Origin: Flavobacteriales bacterium
GTDB taxonomy: Bacteria; Bacteroidota; Bacteroidia; Flavobacteriales; UBA1820
DNA length: 64,000 bases
Assembly (NCBI GenBank): GCA_003150615.1
Contig: QALN01000002.1
Location: 81,693-145,692 of the forward strand
Direction: 5' to 3'
Position numbers and translations under genes: made by a program. The notes below the pieces were generated by a model. It was not told where the DNA came from, did not search any database, and saw nothing but the letters and a program-made list of their open reading frames with translations. Numbering within the stretch: the stretch's first letter is position 1; each line of letters starts with the position of its first letter. Below are positions 18,576-28,300 of this stretch, in pieces.

Positions 18576-19625
18576 ATGGCATATACATATATAAACAGGG
18601 AAATATATCCCAATATGTTGGTTTTAGACGAACCTCTTGATGATAATTACGCTAAGGGTAATAGCTATGATGATTATATTAATGGCAATCCGATTCCATG
18701 GATAGAGCTGGGAGAGGAGCAATTGGCGTTCAAGGAAGCTAATCCTAAAGCCACGGTTAAGGAGATCATTGAAGCTAGGCTAGATGAGTCGAGGATTCTT
18801 AACGAGGAGAAATTGGCTAAATATGAGGAGCTGAGATCTTATGAGACTGAAAATCTCCATGAGTTTTTCTTGGATGATCAAGATATTTATATTCCTGAAT
18901 ATGACAGACGTAGCGCTTTGGCTGATGGGGCTATAGTCGGTAAGATAACGATTATGGGTCTGGAGTTCGATATGACGGAAGGCAAGATCTTGATCGGGAT
19001 GATGGATAAGTACGATAACGATCTGACAACGGCGTTAGGGGACAAGCGAAAGCTGATCAGTATAGCCACTACCGTAGAACAGGTGAGAGCTGTCGATGTT
19101 CAGTCCGGCTATCCTGATAAGGTAAGTGTTACCACGGCGTACATCCAGCAACAGGCGAAGGAGAAGGATGCTCTCGATCCTCAAAAAGTAGCTGTCGAGT
19201 TTTTTAGGATGTTGGTTAATGACAAATCTTTATCCTTATCATCCAACGAGAAATTGGATGTTAAGGTCCTATTTCCTATATGGGGACAAGAAGGAGCGGA
19301 GTTCGGGCTATCCGTGGATACCGGATTTTGTCTTAGGGTAGTTAAGGAGGATACGGATATCCTTTACGAGGTTATCCAGCCTCATACGTTATCGTCAGAA
19401 TGGGAGCCTGGACTCAGTACGGCCTCCTTATATAAGGTTGTTGACAAGGAGCATGCCGGGACTATAGATGATCCTATCCCTTATTTCCCTCCTATGGAGA
19501 TATTTAAGGATAAATATTACATTCAGAACGCTGACGTGTATAAATGCACAAGGGATAGTGGAACTCCTCTTAGTCATAATTTAAAGGACTTAGTAGGGTT
19601 GTATGTTGAGGTTGTACAGGGCTAG
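18576..19625 (+). CDS. Tail/baseplate-associated protein with carbohydrate-binding-like C-terminus (349 aa)
   Basis: Residues about 150-260 are a mixed helical region. The last 95 residues contain 'WEPGLSTASLYKVVDKEH', 'DPIPYFPPMEIFKDKYYIQN' and 'YKCTRDSGTPL', the pattern of small aromatic-rich modules related to chitin-binding-type domains found in phage baseplate and fibre proteins. Likely surface-exposed and glycan-binding, working with the fibre upstream. Ten-base spacing supports co-transcription with the fibre. Confidence 0.65.
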   Translation: MAYTYINREIYPNMLVLDEPLDDNYAKGNSYDDYINGNPIPWIELGEEQLAFKEANPKATVKEIIEARLDESRILNEEKLAKYEELRSYETENLHEFFLDDQDIYIPEYDRRSALADGAIVGKITIMGLEFDMTEGKILIGMMDKYDNDLTTALGDKRKLISIATTVEQVRAVDVQSGYPDKVSVTTAYIQQQAKEKDALDPQKVAVEFFRMLVNDKSLSLSSNEKLDVKVLFPIWGQEGAEFGLSVDTGFCLRVVKEDTDILYEVIQPHTLSSEWEPGLSTASLYKVVDKEHAGTIDDPIPYFPPMEIFKDKYYIQNADVYKCTRDSGTPLSHNLKDLVGLYVEVVQG

Positions 19626-19635
19626 TCGTATCTAT

Positions 19636-19681
19636 CCCCCCCCTATATTTGGCTTGTGATATGATACAAGTTGTTTTTGGC
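19636..19681 (+). promoter_or_regulatory. C8 tract touching a -7 element, then hairpin (leader of BACON gene)
   Basis: Eight C at 19636-19643 directly abut TATATTTG (19644-19651). CTTGT/ACAAG then forms a small hairpin followed by TTGTTTTT, which could terminate the upstream unit or attenuate the next. No convincing -33 element is present, so promoter activity may depend on tract length. Confidence 0.45.
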
Positions 19682-19713
19682 ATGATAAAATGACATTTAT
19701 AAATAAATAGATT

Positions 19714-20387
19714 ATGGCTTCACAAAAATTTGGTTTCGTAACTGTCGACCCGGTATCAGGATCAGGAGATCAGGCGGTTAATTTCTCCGGTGAGAAACAC
19801 ACCGGTCGTCTTCAACGCACTATCAACTTTACGGTCAACACGAACGGCGGGGCTAAGAAGGCGTTGGTAGTTAATCAGGCAGCGGCTGCTGAGGCGGTAA
19901 GATCAGACAGCCCTAACGCTTCCGTACAAAAGGCAGGTGGTAATGTTACCATCACCGGTAAGTCTAACAGTGCTAAGCTTACGTTTGCGGTCATGTCGGC
20001 TGAGGAGAACGGGCTTACGTTACAGCTCCCGGCTAACTACACGGCGGCTGGAAAGACTACGGCTAACGGAGCGGTTATCACCGGCGACCCCGGAGCCGCT
20101 GGCGAGTTCGTTTGGAGCATCACGATCTCGGACGTACCGGCCAACGTCACGATCGATGAACTGACGGCTACATTGAAAGTAACCGCCGCTGGTGGTCAGG
20201 CAGCCAACGTGACGGTAACGCAAGCCGCTGGAGACTCTACTATCGAGCTTGACGAGGAGATTATTAGCTTGGATATAAATGGTACTCAACAGACGGTTAA
20301 CGTAACATCTAATGACAGCTGGACATGGGCGCAAGCAGCCGCCAGAACCGTGTTGAGGATGATGAGACGATAACAGTTAGGAGATAA
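19714..20387 (+). pseudogene. BACON-type domain protein with a 3' frameshift
   Basis: In the unshifted frame the protein is 219 aa and ends at 20373. It contains an Ig-like BACON module twice: 'RTINFTVNTNGGAKKALVVNQ' early and 'IISLDINGTQQTVNVTSNDSWTW' at the end. The expected continuation of the last strand ('EDDETITVRR') is present in another frame ending at TAA 20387. One missing base near 20325-20350 would restore a 224-residue protein. BACON modules are thought to bind mucin or carbohydrates and are known in Bacteroides phage tail proteins. Followed directly by a second BACON-containing adhesin. Confidence 0.7.
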
Positions 20388-20437
20388 TGGTATCGAACCT
20401 CAATTGGATAAATCCGGTTGGGGTTTATTTGTTTTGT

Positions 20438-20445
20438 TATCTTTG
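20438..20445 (+). promoter_or_regulatory. Promoter -7 element TATCTTTG
   Basis: Exact consensus, 26 bases before ATG 20471; it rules out the earlier in-frame GTG/ATG positions as starts for the adhesin gene. Confidence 0.6.
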
Positions 20446-20470
20446 CAATAGAACGAAAAAAATGATATAT

Positions 20471-21475
20471 ATGGATAATGATTTGAATATTAATTGGAAG
20501 GACGGGGTAGGTGAGGTAACGGGCCAGTCTCTGACCGTCAGCCCCGGGTCCGGGACCGGTAGCGCCGCTGTTTCCTTTGGCTCGGTAATGAACAAAGGTC
20601 TTGACCGTACTCTTGAGTTGGAGATAACAATCCCCCTCAAAGGCGTTAAGAAGACGCTTACGGTGAATCAGGAGGGATGTAGGCAGGCTTATATCACAAG
20701 CGACGGTAAACGGTGGCTGACTAGCGACAATCGGGTGTATGGGGTGTTGAAGAGTGACGCTCCGTGTCAGTGCAACGGTACTTGCCTTATTTCTTATGTT
20801 CGCCCTGATGGAAGTATAACGTACACACCTTCCGATGATTGTATAGGCGTTGTCCTTAACGCTCAAGGTAAGAGATTTATGATTGAGAAATATGAGGATC
20901 TTAATGAAAGCTATGTAACAGCCGGAGCCGGGAAGGACAGCACTTCCATTTTTTATTGGGGTGGATATGGTACGGATCAGACCGGCATTACAAATTATGA
21001 CAAAGTAGATGGAAGTGATATTAGAGGTTACCTAAAACCGGAGTCGGGTTCATACAATGGTACCCCTAACCTTTCGGCAAATATTACTGCCTGGACAAGC
21101 GGGGCTTTATCTGATTGGAATGGGAAAGCCAATTCCAATGTATTAAAAGGGGTGACTACCGGTGGTGGGTCTTATACTTCCTATGCGACAATTGGCCATG
21201 TGCTTAATACGTTCTTAGCTAGTGCTGACGCTAAAGGATATGATGATTGGTATATCCCATCATGCGCTCAACTTGCGTTAATATTTATGAACTTGACGAG
21301 TGTCAATAACGCATTATCGGCTATTGGTGGACAACAACTCAGTCCATCCAAAGCCTATTGGGTTAGCTCAAAGTTTGACTCCAACAGCGGGCATCGCGTG
21401 TACTTCAAAAATGGCAGCGTGAACGGCAGCAGTAAGGGCAGCCGTTATAGTGTGCGGTTCATCAGGGACATTTAA
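20471..21475 (+). CDS. BACON plus C-type-lectin-like adhesin, probable hypervariable receptor-binding protein (334 aa)
   Basis: ATG 20471 (or 20462) follows the promoter. Residues about 10-65 are a BACON-like strand set ('RTLELEITIPLKGVKKTLTVNQ'). The C-terminal 150 residues have the lectin/DUF1566 pattern: 'GYDDWYIPSCAQLALIFMN', 'AYWVSSKF', and a terminal 'RYSVRFIRDI'. The last 35 codons before the stop are rich in AAC, AGC, GGC and CGC with unusually high GC, the mark of adenine-targeted variation by a diversity-generating retroelement. It probably contacts the host surface. The reverse transcriptase and template are not in this window. Confidence 0.75.
   Translation: MDNDLNINWKDGVGEVTGQSLTVSPGSGTGSAAVSFGSVMNKGLDRTLELEITIPLKGVKKTLTVNQEGCRQAYITSDGKRWLTSDNRVYGVLKSDAPCQCNGTCLISYVRPDGSITYTPSDDCIGVVLNAQGKRFMIEKYEDLNESYVTAGAGKDSTSIFYWGGYGTDQTGITNYDKVDGSDIRGYLKPESGSYNGTPNLSANITAWTSGALSDWNGKANSNVLKGVTTGGGSYTSYATIGHVLNTFLASADAKGYDDWYIPSCAQLALIFMNLTSVNNALSAIGGQQLSPSKAYWVSSKFDSNSGHRVYFKNGSVNGSSKGSRYSVRFIRDI
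21362..21466 (+). other. Candidate diversity-generating retroelement variable region
   Basis: Codons encoding 'FDSNSGHRVYFKNGSVNGSS' and the following residues mostly end in C and differ from AAC only at the first two positions (AGC, GGC, CGC, AAC). The region ends in an invariant-looking GTGCGGTTC and the gene stops 10 bases later. The lectin fold and position are those of known variable regions. Confidence 0.55.
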
Positions 21476-21487
21476 CCATGGAACTGC

Positions 21488-21518
21488 TTTGTTTTTACAA
21501 AATTTGTAATTACATTTG
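21488..21518 (+). promoter_or_regulatory. Promoter (TTTG, 19-base spacer, TACATTTG)
   Basis: TTTG at 21488-21491 and TACATTTG at 21511-21518. Transcription would begin at the start of leader copy 4. Confidence 0.65.
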
Positions 21519-21609
21519 TGGCGCATGTTCATCACCATGCTTTTCATCGCTAATTTATTATAAAGGGATACAGGTCTGTGATGGGATCGGTATCCCTCTA
21601 TTTTTTAAT
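21519..21609 (+). ncRNA. Kissing-loop leader RNA, copy 4
   Basis: Hairpin 1: GCATG (21523-21527) with CATGC (21536-21540). Its loop TTCATCAC (21528-21535) pairs with GTGATGGG (21578-21585), with two G-U pairs. Linker is AT-rich (TAATTTATTATAA) but lacks AAGATATT. Hairpin 2: GGGATAC (21565-21571) with GTATCCC (21589-21595), its loop holding the kissing partner. Spacer TCTATTTTTTAAT then ATG. Confidence 0.7.
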
Positions 21610-21888
21610 ATGGAGAAGATAAATGTTTTCGATGTTCAGATTCCTGATGGAAGACAAATCCGTTGTATGTCGTATAATAAGGTTACTTATTTTGATCTTG
21701 ACGATATATGTAAGTTATGTTTCAGTTCATACGATTTACATGATGTGGCTGATACCAAGGTTATGAGTGAGTTCCTGCACCGTGATGGTGATCGTTATTG
21801 GGTTACGGTAGATGGCGTAAGGCAGTTGTATCGTAGAGTTGAGTGTAAGATGTGTTTTGAGGTTATAGAAAAATTAAGGGGATTATGA
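21610..21888 (+). CDS. Small antirepressor-like regulator (92 aa)
   Basis: Start ATG 21610 is set by the leader; earlier in-frame ATGs lie within promoter or leader. 'KVTYFDLDDICKLC' and 'YWVTVDGVRQLYRRV' resemble the Bro-N/phage antirepressor pattern (a strand-helix DNA-binding unit followed by a 'dG' turn). It overlaps the next gene by ATGA. Probably a regulator of the same functional class as the genes behind leader copies 2 and 3; this rests on weak sequence similarity plus the shared leader. Confidence 0.6.
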   Translation: MEKINVFDVQIPDGRQIRCMSYNKVTYFDLDDICKLCFSSYDLHDVADTKVMSEFLHRDGDRYWVTVDGVRQLYRRVECKMCFEVIEKLRGL

Positions 21889-22286
21889 GAGAAAAGAAAT
21901 TTGATTTCGTGATATATCCGTTGGATTTGATTATCACGGTTGGATTAGATTATAAGACGTTGTGTGATCGTTTCGAGAATATGGAACCTGAGCATAATGG
22001 GGAATGGGGAAATAAGGAGGATATGGACAAGGAAGCGTCTTTTGTGAATTTGGTAAAGGATAGGGATGATGATGGTCGATTCGCTATACTTTGGAACTTT
22101 TCGAGCGATGATGATATAACGATAAAAAATACCTGCCATGAGTCATTTCATGTAGCCATGAGTGTATGTCAGTTTTGTAATATGTCGCTTGGATTTAAGG
22201 TTGGAGAGGATGAGCACGCAGCGTATATAGCTGGTTTCGCTGGTGGTTGTGCTTATGATTTTCTCTATAGTAATAGTACAGAATAG
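21885..22286 (+). CDS. Zincin-like metallopeptidase (133 aa)
   Basis: 'CHESFHVAM' (His85, Glu86, His89) is an HExxH zinc site, and 'GEDEHAAYIAGF' (Glu110) supplies the usual third ligand in a downstream helix. The short length and the position in a virion module fit phage zincins, whose substrate is generally unknown. Coupled to the regulator upstream (ATGA). A terminator follows at 22319. Confidence 0.7.
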   Translation: MREKKFDFVIYPLDLIITVGLDYKTLCDRFENMEPEHNGEWGNKEDMDKEASFVNLVKDRDDDGRFAILWNFSSDDDITIKNTCHESFHVAMSVCQFCNMSLGFKVGEDEHAAYIAGFAGGCAYDFLYSNSTE

Positions 22287-22318
22287 ATATAGATTCATTT
22301 GTGAAATATAAGAATATC

Positions 22319-22357
22319 AGCCTCCGCTTATTTGTGGGGGCTTTTTGTTTATCTTTG
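22319..22357 (+). terminator. Terminator followed by promoter for the giant gene
   Basis: AGCCTCCGC (22319-22327) pairs with GTGGGGGCT (22334-22342), then TTTTGTTT. TATCTTTG (22350-22357) overlaps the end of this T-rich tail and lies 17 bases before ATG 22374. Confidence 0.7.
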
Positions 22358-22373
22358 TCAAAAACATGAAGTT

Positions 22374-25300
22374 ATGTCAAGTTGCGTAATTAAAAGAAAT
22401 AGTAAGGGTAAGATAACCCGTGTCTTGACCCCTTCCGGAGAGGTATCTACCTTATTCGATAAGATAGCGGGTATAGCCGCCGTAAGTGACCTTAATAAGG
22501 CCGCTGAAGCTTATATGACTATTTATAACGATAAGTTCAGGTCTAAGTTCGGAGACTGGACGAGATCCGTGCCAAGGAATAAGGAGGCGGCCAGATCCAT
22601 AAGCGCCAGACTTAGCGCCAGCGAGTGGGGGCAACTTATGTCAGCCAAGGTCTTGTCCGCCATAAGCGATATGGATGCCCCGGCGTTGGCCAGAAGCCTT
22701 GGGAATAGCGACAATGTCGTGGCTTATCTTACCTCCGGAGAGGTAGGTGATGTCAATGATATGGCTGTGGTAGATACGTCCACGGTACAGGAGGTGGATC
22801 TGGATTCCATAAACGAGGATAATATTGGCGATACGATACTGAAAGAGGCGTCATGGGATGATATAAGGGCTATCAGGGAGAATATAGATATTAAGGAGAC
22901 AGCCCGTATGTTATGGAAGGCCGTGGAAAGCGCTTTTATCGGGCAACGACCTAATATCAGGGTGAAGGGTGGAAATATAGATGGTGAGATTATATTTTCT
23001 GGTAATGTCTTGCCTTTAAATGATATCGAGAATTATACGCCTCCATCTTCAAGATTGGTATATGATTCCGGTGAGCCTCGCCTGTTCTTTAGATCGGATG
23101 ATGGCAAGGTATATGATACTTACGCCAACGCCATAAAAGGCTCGTCCGGCGGGCGGGTCGAGGCCGGGTTCTTGGCCGGCAGTGTCGAGGAGGGCGACGT
23201 CCCGTCTGGTGCGGCTGACATCTTCTTTGGCTCCTCCTCCATAACCCTTAATAATAACGAGTCATTCATCCCGGTCCTTGGTGTTAGCTCAGACTCTAAT
23301 ATAAGCACCCGTGGAGGGTTTGTCAATTACCTTATCAAGAAAGGTATGTTAAGCGGTGAGCGTATAAGGCTGGGGGATAGGTATTATCTTACCGGGGTCG
23401 GCAACTCCGATGGTCTTAAGATCTATAACGCTATGGATGCCTTATCCAGCCTTAGGAATAGATTTGGAAGTCAGTCCTCTGAGATGAACGTATTGGGTTC
23501 TATAGGTTTTGATACGGAGGTGAGCGACGATCTTGATCTTATCACGACATCCGGGGAGAAGGTCACGGTAAGCAGGTCTGAGATTAAAGGCATGTTAAGG
23601 CAAGGGCGGTTCGAGGAACTTAATAACAGGTATGATGGGTTCATGGAGCTAGCGCTATCGTTGATGATGGAGGATAACGCCTTATATGGGAGTAATGTCC
23701 GTGGCGTTATTGAGAACGAGAAGGCGGAAGATCTTCAAAACAGGACCGATATAACCAACGTCTTATCCACATTAGGTATCCGTGTGATGGGTATGTCCGA
23801 ATATATGGACAAGTATAAGATGCGTAATGGCGTAGATCCTTCCGCTAGGGCGTTATCCGATATGGCTAATGGCGTGATAGCATTGGCTGAGGGGGCTACG
23901 GTAGAGGATCTTAATGAGGAGGTGGCTCACTTCTTGATCGATACTTATCGTAACCAGCAGGAGATTGACGAGGTTCTGGACTCTGTTGTCGGCACGCCAT
24001 TATGGAATCAATTCGCCGGTCGTTACTATGAGGTGTATGGGAAGGAATACCAAGGGGAGGAACTGGATCGGATGGTGAAGCGGGAGATCCTAGGTAAGAC
24101 GTTGTCCCAGCGGTTCGTACCGGGCATGGAACAGGCGGTGGAGGATCTGGCCTCGTCCGAGGACGCCCAGCTCTCCTTGTTTGGCAGGATAATCCGGGCT
24201 ATACGGAATTTCTTCTCTACTCAAAGATCAGACTTGAATAAGGTTCTTGATAGGATAAAGGAGTCGGCGTTAGCTGATGACCCAAGCGCATTTGACGTGC
24301 TTCTGTTAAAGGATAGCGACCATCTCATGTACTCATTATCGGATGTTGATGTGGCTAATAAGTTGATCAAGAACGGTAGGTCATTGGAAAGACTATATAC
24401 CAGATTGCAGAGGATGAGGTCAAGCCAAAGCCAGAGGATCGGTGAGAGTATCTCCCTTCTACGTGATATAGGCGAGAAGGTAAGACAAGTCGGGGGTGAG
24501 CTAAATAAGAATAACAACCTATTATCCACCAAGAGCGTCATAGCGACCGCCAAGGCTGAGGTGGAGTATTTGGTCACTGTCGCCAGTAGCTTACGTAAGA
24601 GCGGAAAAGGATTGGATTATGAGACGATACAGGTTATCGATAACGTATATGGGGAGATCGTGCCACTTGTCAGGAACCTTCGTGGATTCGTCAATAATCA
24701 GGCGGCTGATTATTATGGCAGCAATAAGGTTGGCATGGTAGAGGATATGGATGATATATTACGTATGGCTGAGACATCCATGTCCGATATAAACGCCCTT
24801 AAAAGTGATCGTAACGAGGATTGGCTGGATGGACAGCTTCGGATGTTCAATATCCCGGAAAGGTACTGGAATGGGATAAAGAAGTTGGTGGATAACATCC
24901 ATAAGGATATCAATGTCATGTCCCGGTTCTTTGGTACGCTGGAGCATAGTGGTAACGCTATTTTAGGTATGTTGGGCCAACGTCTAGCCAAGGCTCATAG
25001 TGAAGCCCATACCGAAGGTATATCCAATATCAATAAGATGACTAGGATGATGAAAGAGCGTGGATGGGGGATAAAGGATAATGAGGATCTTATACAGAAG
25101 ATAAATGGGAAGAACTCGGATTACCTTGACTCGTCCCGTGATTTCGCTAAATACGATTTACTACTCAGGACCGAGCAGGCTAAGGCTATTATCGATATAT
25201 ATGATCTTAAGAATGTTACGGGTAAGACCGAGAAACAACTTATCGACCTTCTTCTATCCGATAGAGGCCTTAAGGTGAAGACCCGTGACGACATAGTAGG

Positions 25301-28300
25301 ATATGACGGGGATAAGCCTATCACTAAGGAGGTATATCATATATTCAAGCCTACCATCCAGAATTTCGATATCTCGGACATGACGTTCGAGGATCAGCGA
25401 CGGTATCTGGATACGATAAATAAGTGGTTGGATGAGAACCGGGAGAAACCTATGGTGCAGGCTTATTACGATAAGATCGAGAAAGTCAATAAGAAGGTCG
25501 AGGAAAGACTGGGTCGTAGGGTATCGCAAGCCACGTCCGATTTCATGACCCGTATCCGCAGGAGCAGGTATGTGGCTATGGATAAGTTTACCAAGAACAG
25601 GAAGGTGGATTGGGATGCGTTCCAGTCCGATCCTATAGCTTGGAGGTCTTATCTGGATATCTTACGTGATAGGGCTATAGCCAAGAGCGAGTGGTATTCC
25701 GACGGGACACCAAAGGAGGCGGGGTCCGAGGCTATGATGATGTCCGAGGAAATCAAGGCATGGGACGAGGCGTGGGGCGAGGAGTTCGGGAATACCAACG
25801 AGGGCCGTAAGGCTTCCGCCGAGTTCAAGGAGATACTTCGTGGGATAGAGCGGTCCGAGGGCGGCAAGGCGGCGTTCGAGTTCCTGCTGGCCGGTGGTCA
25901 TCTTGGTTTCTCCAAGGATATGTGGGGATCCGAGGAGGGTGATTATTACAAGAATCTAGTTGATAAGATCACGAAACAATCCGCGTCATCGTCAAGGATA
26001 GAGGCGGTAGAGGAGGCAATGGCGACAATAAACGAGATCAATGACCAGCTAAGACCTTTGCTTATCCAGTACCGAGATAGCACGAGATATGGGGAATATG
26101 ATTTCGATAGGTTACGTGGATCCGCCTCATTAAGAAAGATAAACGAGTTATATGATCGTCTGGCTGAGGCTAAGAGCGTTATTAACGCCGCCGCTTCCGC
26201 TGAGGCTATTGAGATGGATATGCCCGATACGGTGGAGAGTGGTGTCACGGATTCTTACCGTAACGCTTTAAGGGACGCCATGGCATACGACAAGGGTATG
26301 GATGAGATTAAATTCGCCAAGGAACATATGTCCGCCCGCTCCCGGAGTCAGGTGGATAGGATGGCCGCCAAGTTGTCTCGGAAGAACCCGTCATGGACGG
26401 CCGTGGAGGTATCGTTCTTGAGAAAGAAATACGGTCCTGACTTCAATAATAAGCTGGCTAACGACATAGCTATGGGTAAGGCTAATGAGGTTCTTGTTGA
26501 GTACGCCAGAACCCGACTGTATCCTTATATGAGAAAATACTCTCCCAAGGGATATTTTGATTTCGTTAGGAAGATAAATAACGGAACGTATAAGGTATCG
26601 GAGTTTTTTGACGCCATGGAAAATGGCATATCCAAGGAAGAAAGTATATCCCGTTTCGGATTCGATATCAACATGATCGACCTGACGATCAATAACCAGT
26701 GGCTTGATGAGGCCGACGCCGAGAGTTCTTTCCGCAACCCTAACTATAATCCCGATCTGGGTTACGGGTATCATACGCCTAGGTTCGATAAGTACAAGAA
26801 CGAGGCTTTCTTCAAGAAATACGGTATTACCAACGAGGGGGAGGAAGCTACGATCAATAAGGATAAGTGGGAGATGAGGAAGGAATTGCTTAACATAAGC
26901 CGTAAGGCTATGGAGGATTATGATGAGCGGTTCAGGAACATCTACCAGATACCACAAATATCCAAGGGCGGCGTGGAGAGGATGGTGCAGGCCGGGGTTG
27001 ACCCGAAGGCGGCCATCGGCAACGCCGTACGTGATATCGTTGGCGAGATGGTGGACGACCCTATACATGGTCAGGGGCAAGACCTAGGAGGGATTGATGA
27101 GAACGATAACAAATATCGTATGATCCCCAAATACTATCTTAGTAAGCTGGAGAACGCCAACGACGTATCCCATGACTTCGCCTACTCCTATTCCATGTTA
27201 TCCTTACAGGCTACCGCTTACAAGCATAAGAGGGCGGCCTTGGATGATGTCATGGGATATAGAAACATGATGCTTGAGACGCAATACGACGGCGGTAAGA
27301 ACCCGGAGGTCACTCACGCCTATAGAATGTTTCAGGACTGGGTTAACGCCAGTATCTATGACGTCAGGATAAACAATAAGCGGGCTGAATGGAATATAGG
27401 TAATTATAAGGTCGATCTTAATAAGCTGGCTCTTATGTTTACCAAATTCGTATCCAAATCCAACCTAGGCTTCTCCCCGTTCGTGGCGGCTACCGGCGCC
27501 CTTACCGGGCAGGCCAACTTCCTTTTGGAGGGTATGGTGGGGCAGTATATAAGCAAGGATTCCATGAAATACGCCTATGGGGAAGCCCAGAAGCAGTTGA
27601 GTACGTACGTGTCTGAGATCGGGGATATAAACCGTACCAACAAGCTATATGTCGTCGGAGAGGCTCTAGGCGTATTTAATGTCCGCAACCGTGTACGATC
27701 GGCGGCGTACAACAAGATCTGGAGAACCTTATTCCGGGACCTGCCGTTTAAGATGATGGAGGTTTTGAACTCGCCTTTGGACCCGCAGGTTATTATCTCG
27801 GTGATGGATGACACCCGCCTGTATGAGGGTCAGTTCTGGTCATATTCTAATTTCAAGGAGATGATGATGAAAGACAGGAATATGTCCGCTAATGAAGCTA
27901 AACGTGATTGGGAGCGTTTAAGGGATTATTCCATATGGAACTTAGTAAATGTCAAGGACGGGAAGATCGTGGCTAAAAACGAAGCTAATAAGGATATTAT
28001 AGACCGATACATACCTACATTGTCCAGCAGGGTCAGGAGTATGGTACAGATATGCGACGGCGCCCTGAACGAGCAGAACCGGGTGGGGGCTAGCCGGAAC
28101 GCGATCCTTAATATGGTGCTTCCTCATCGTGGATGGTTTATATTGGCCGTGCAGCGGGCATATAAGAAAGCCGGTTTTAATTTCCAGACCAACCAGTTCG
28201 AGGAAGGATATATGAGGACATTATGGCGATTGGCGGGGAATGTCTATAATACGATGTCCGAGGGTCGTATGGGAGAGGTGTATGACGTGCTTAAGGAGGA

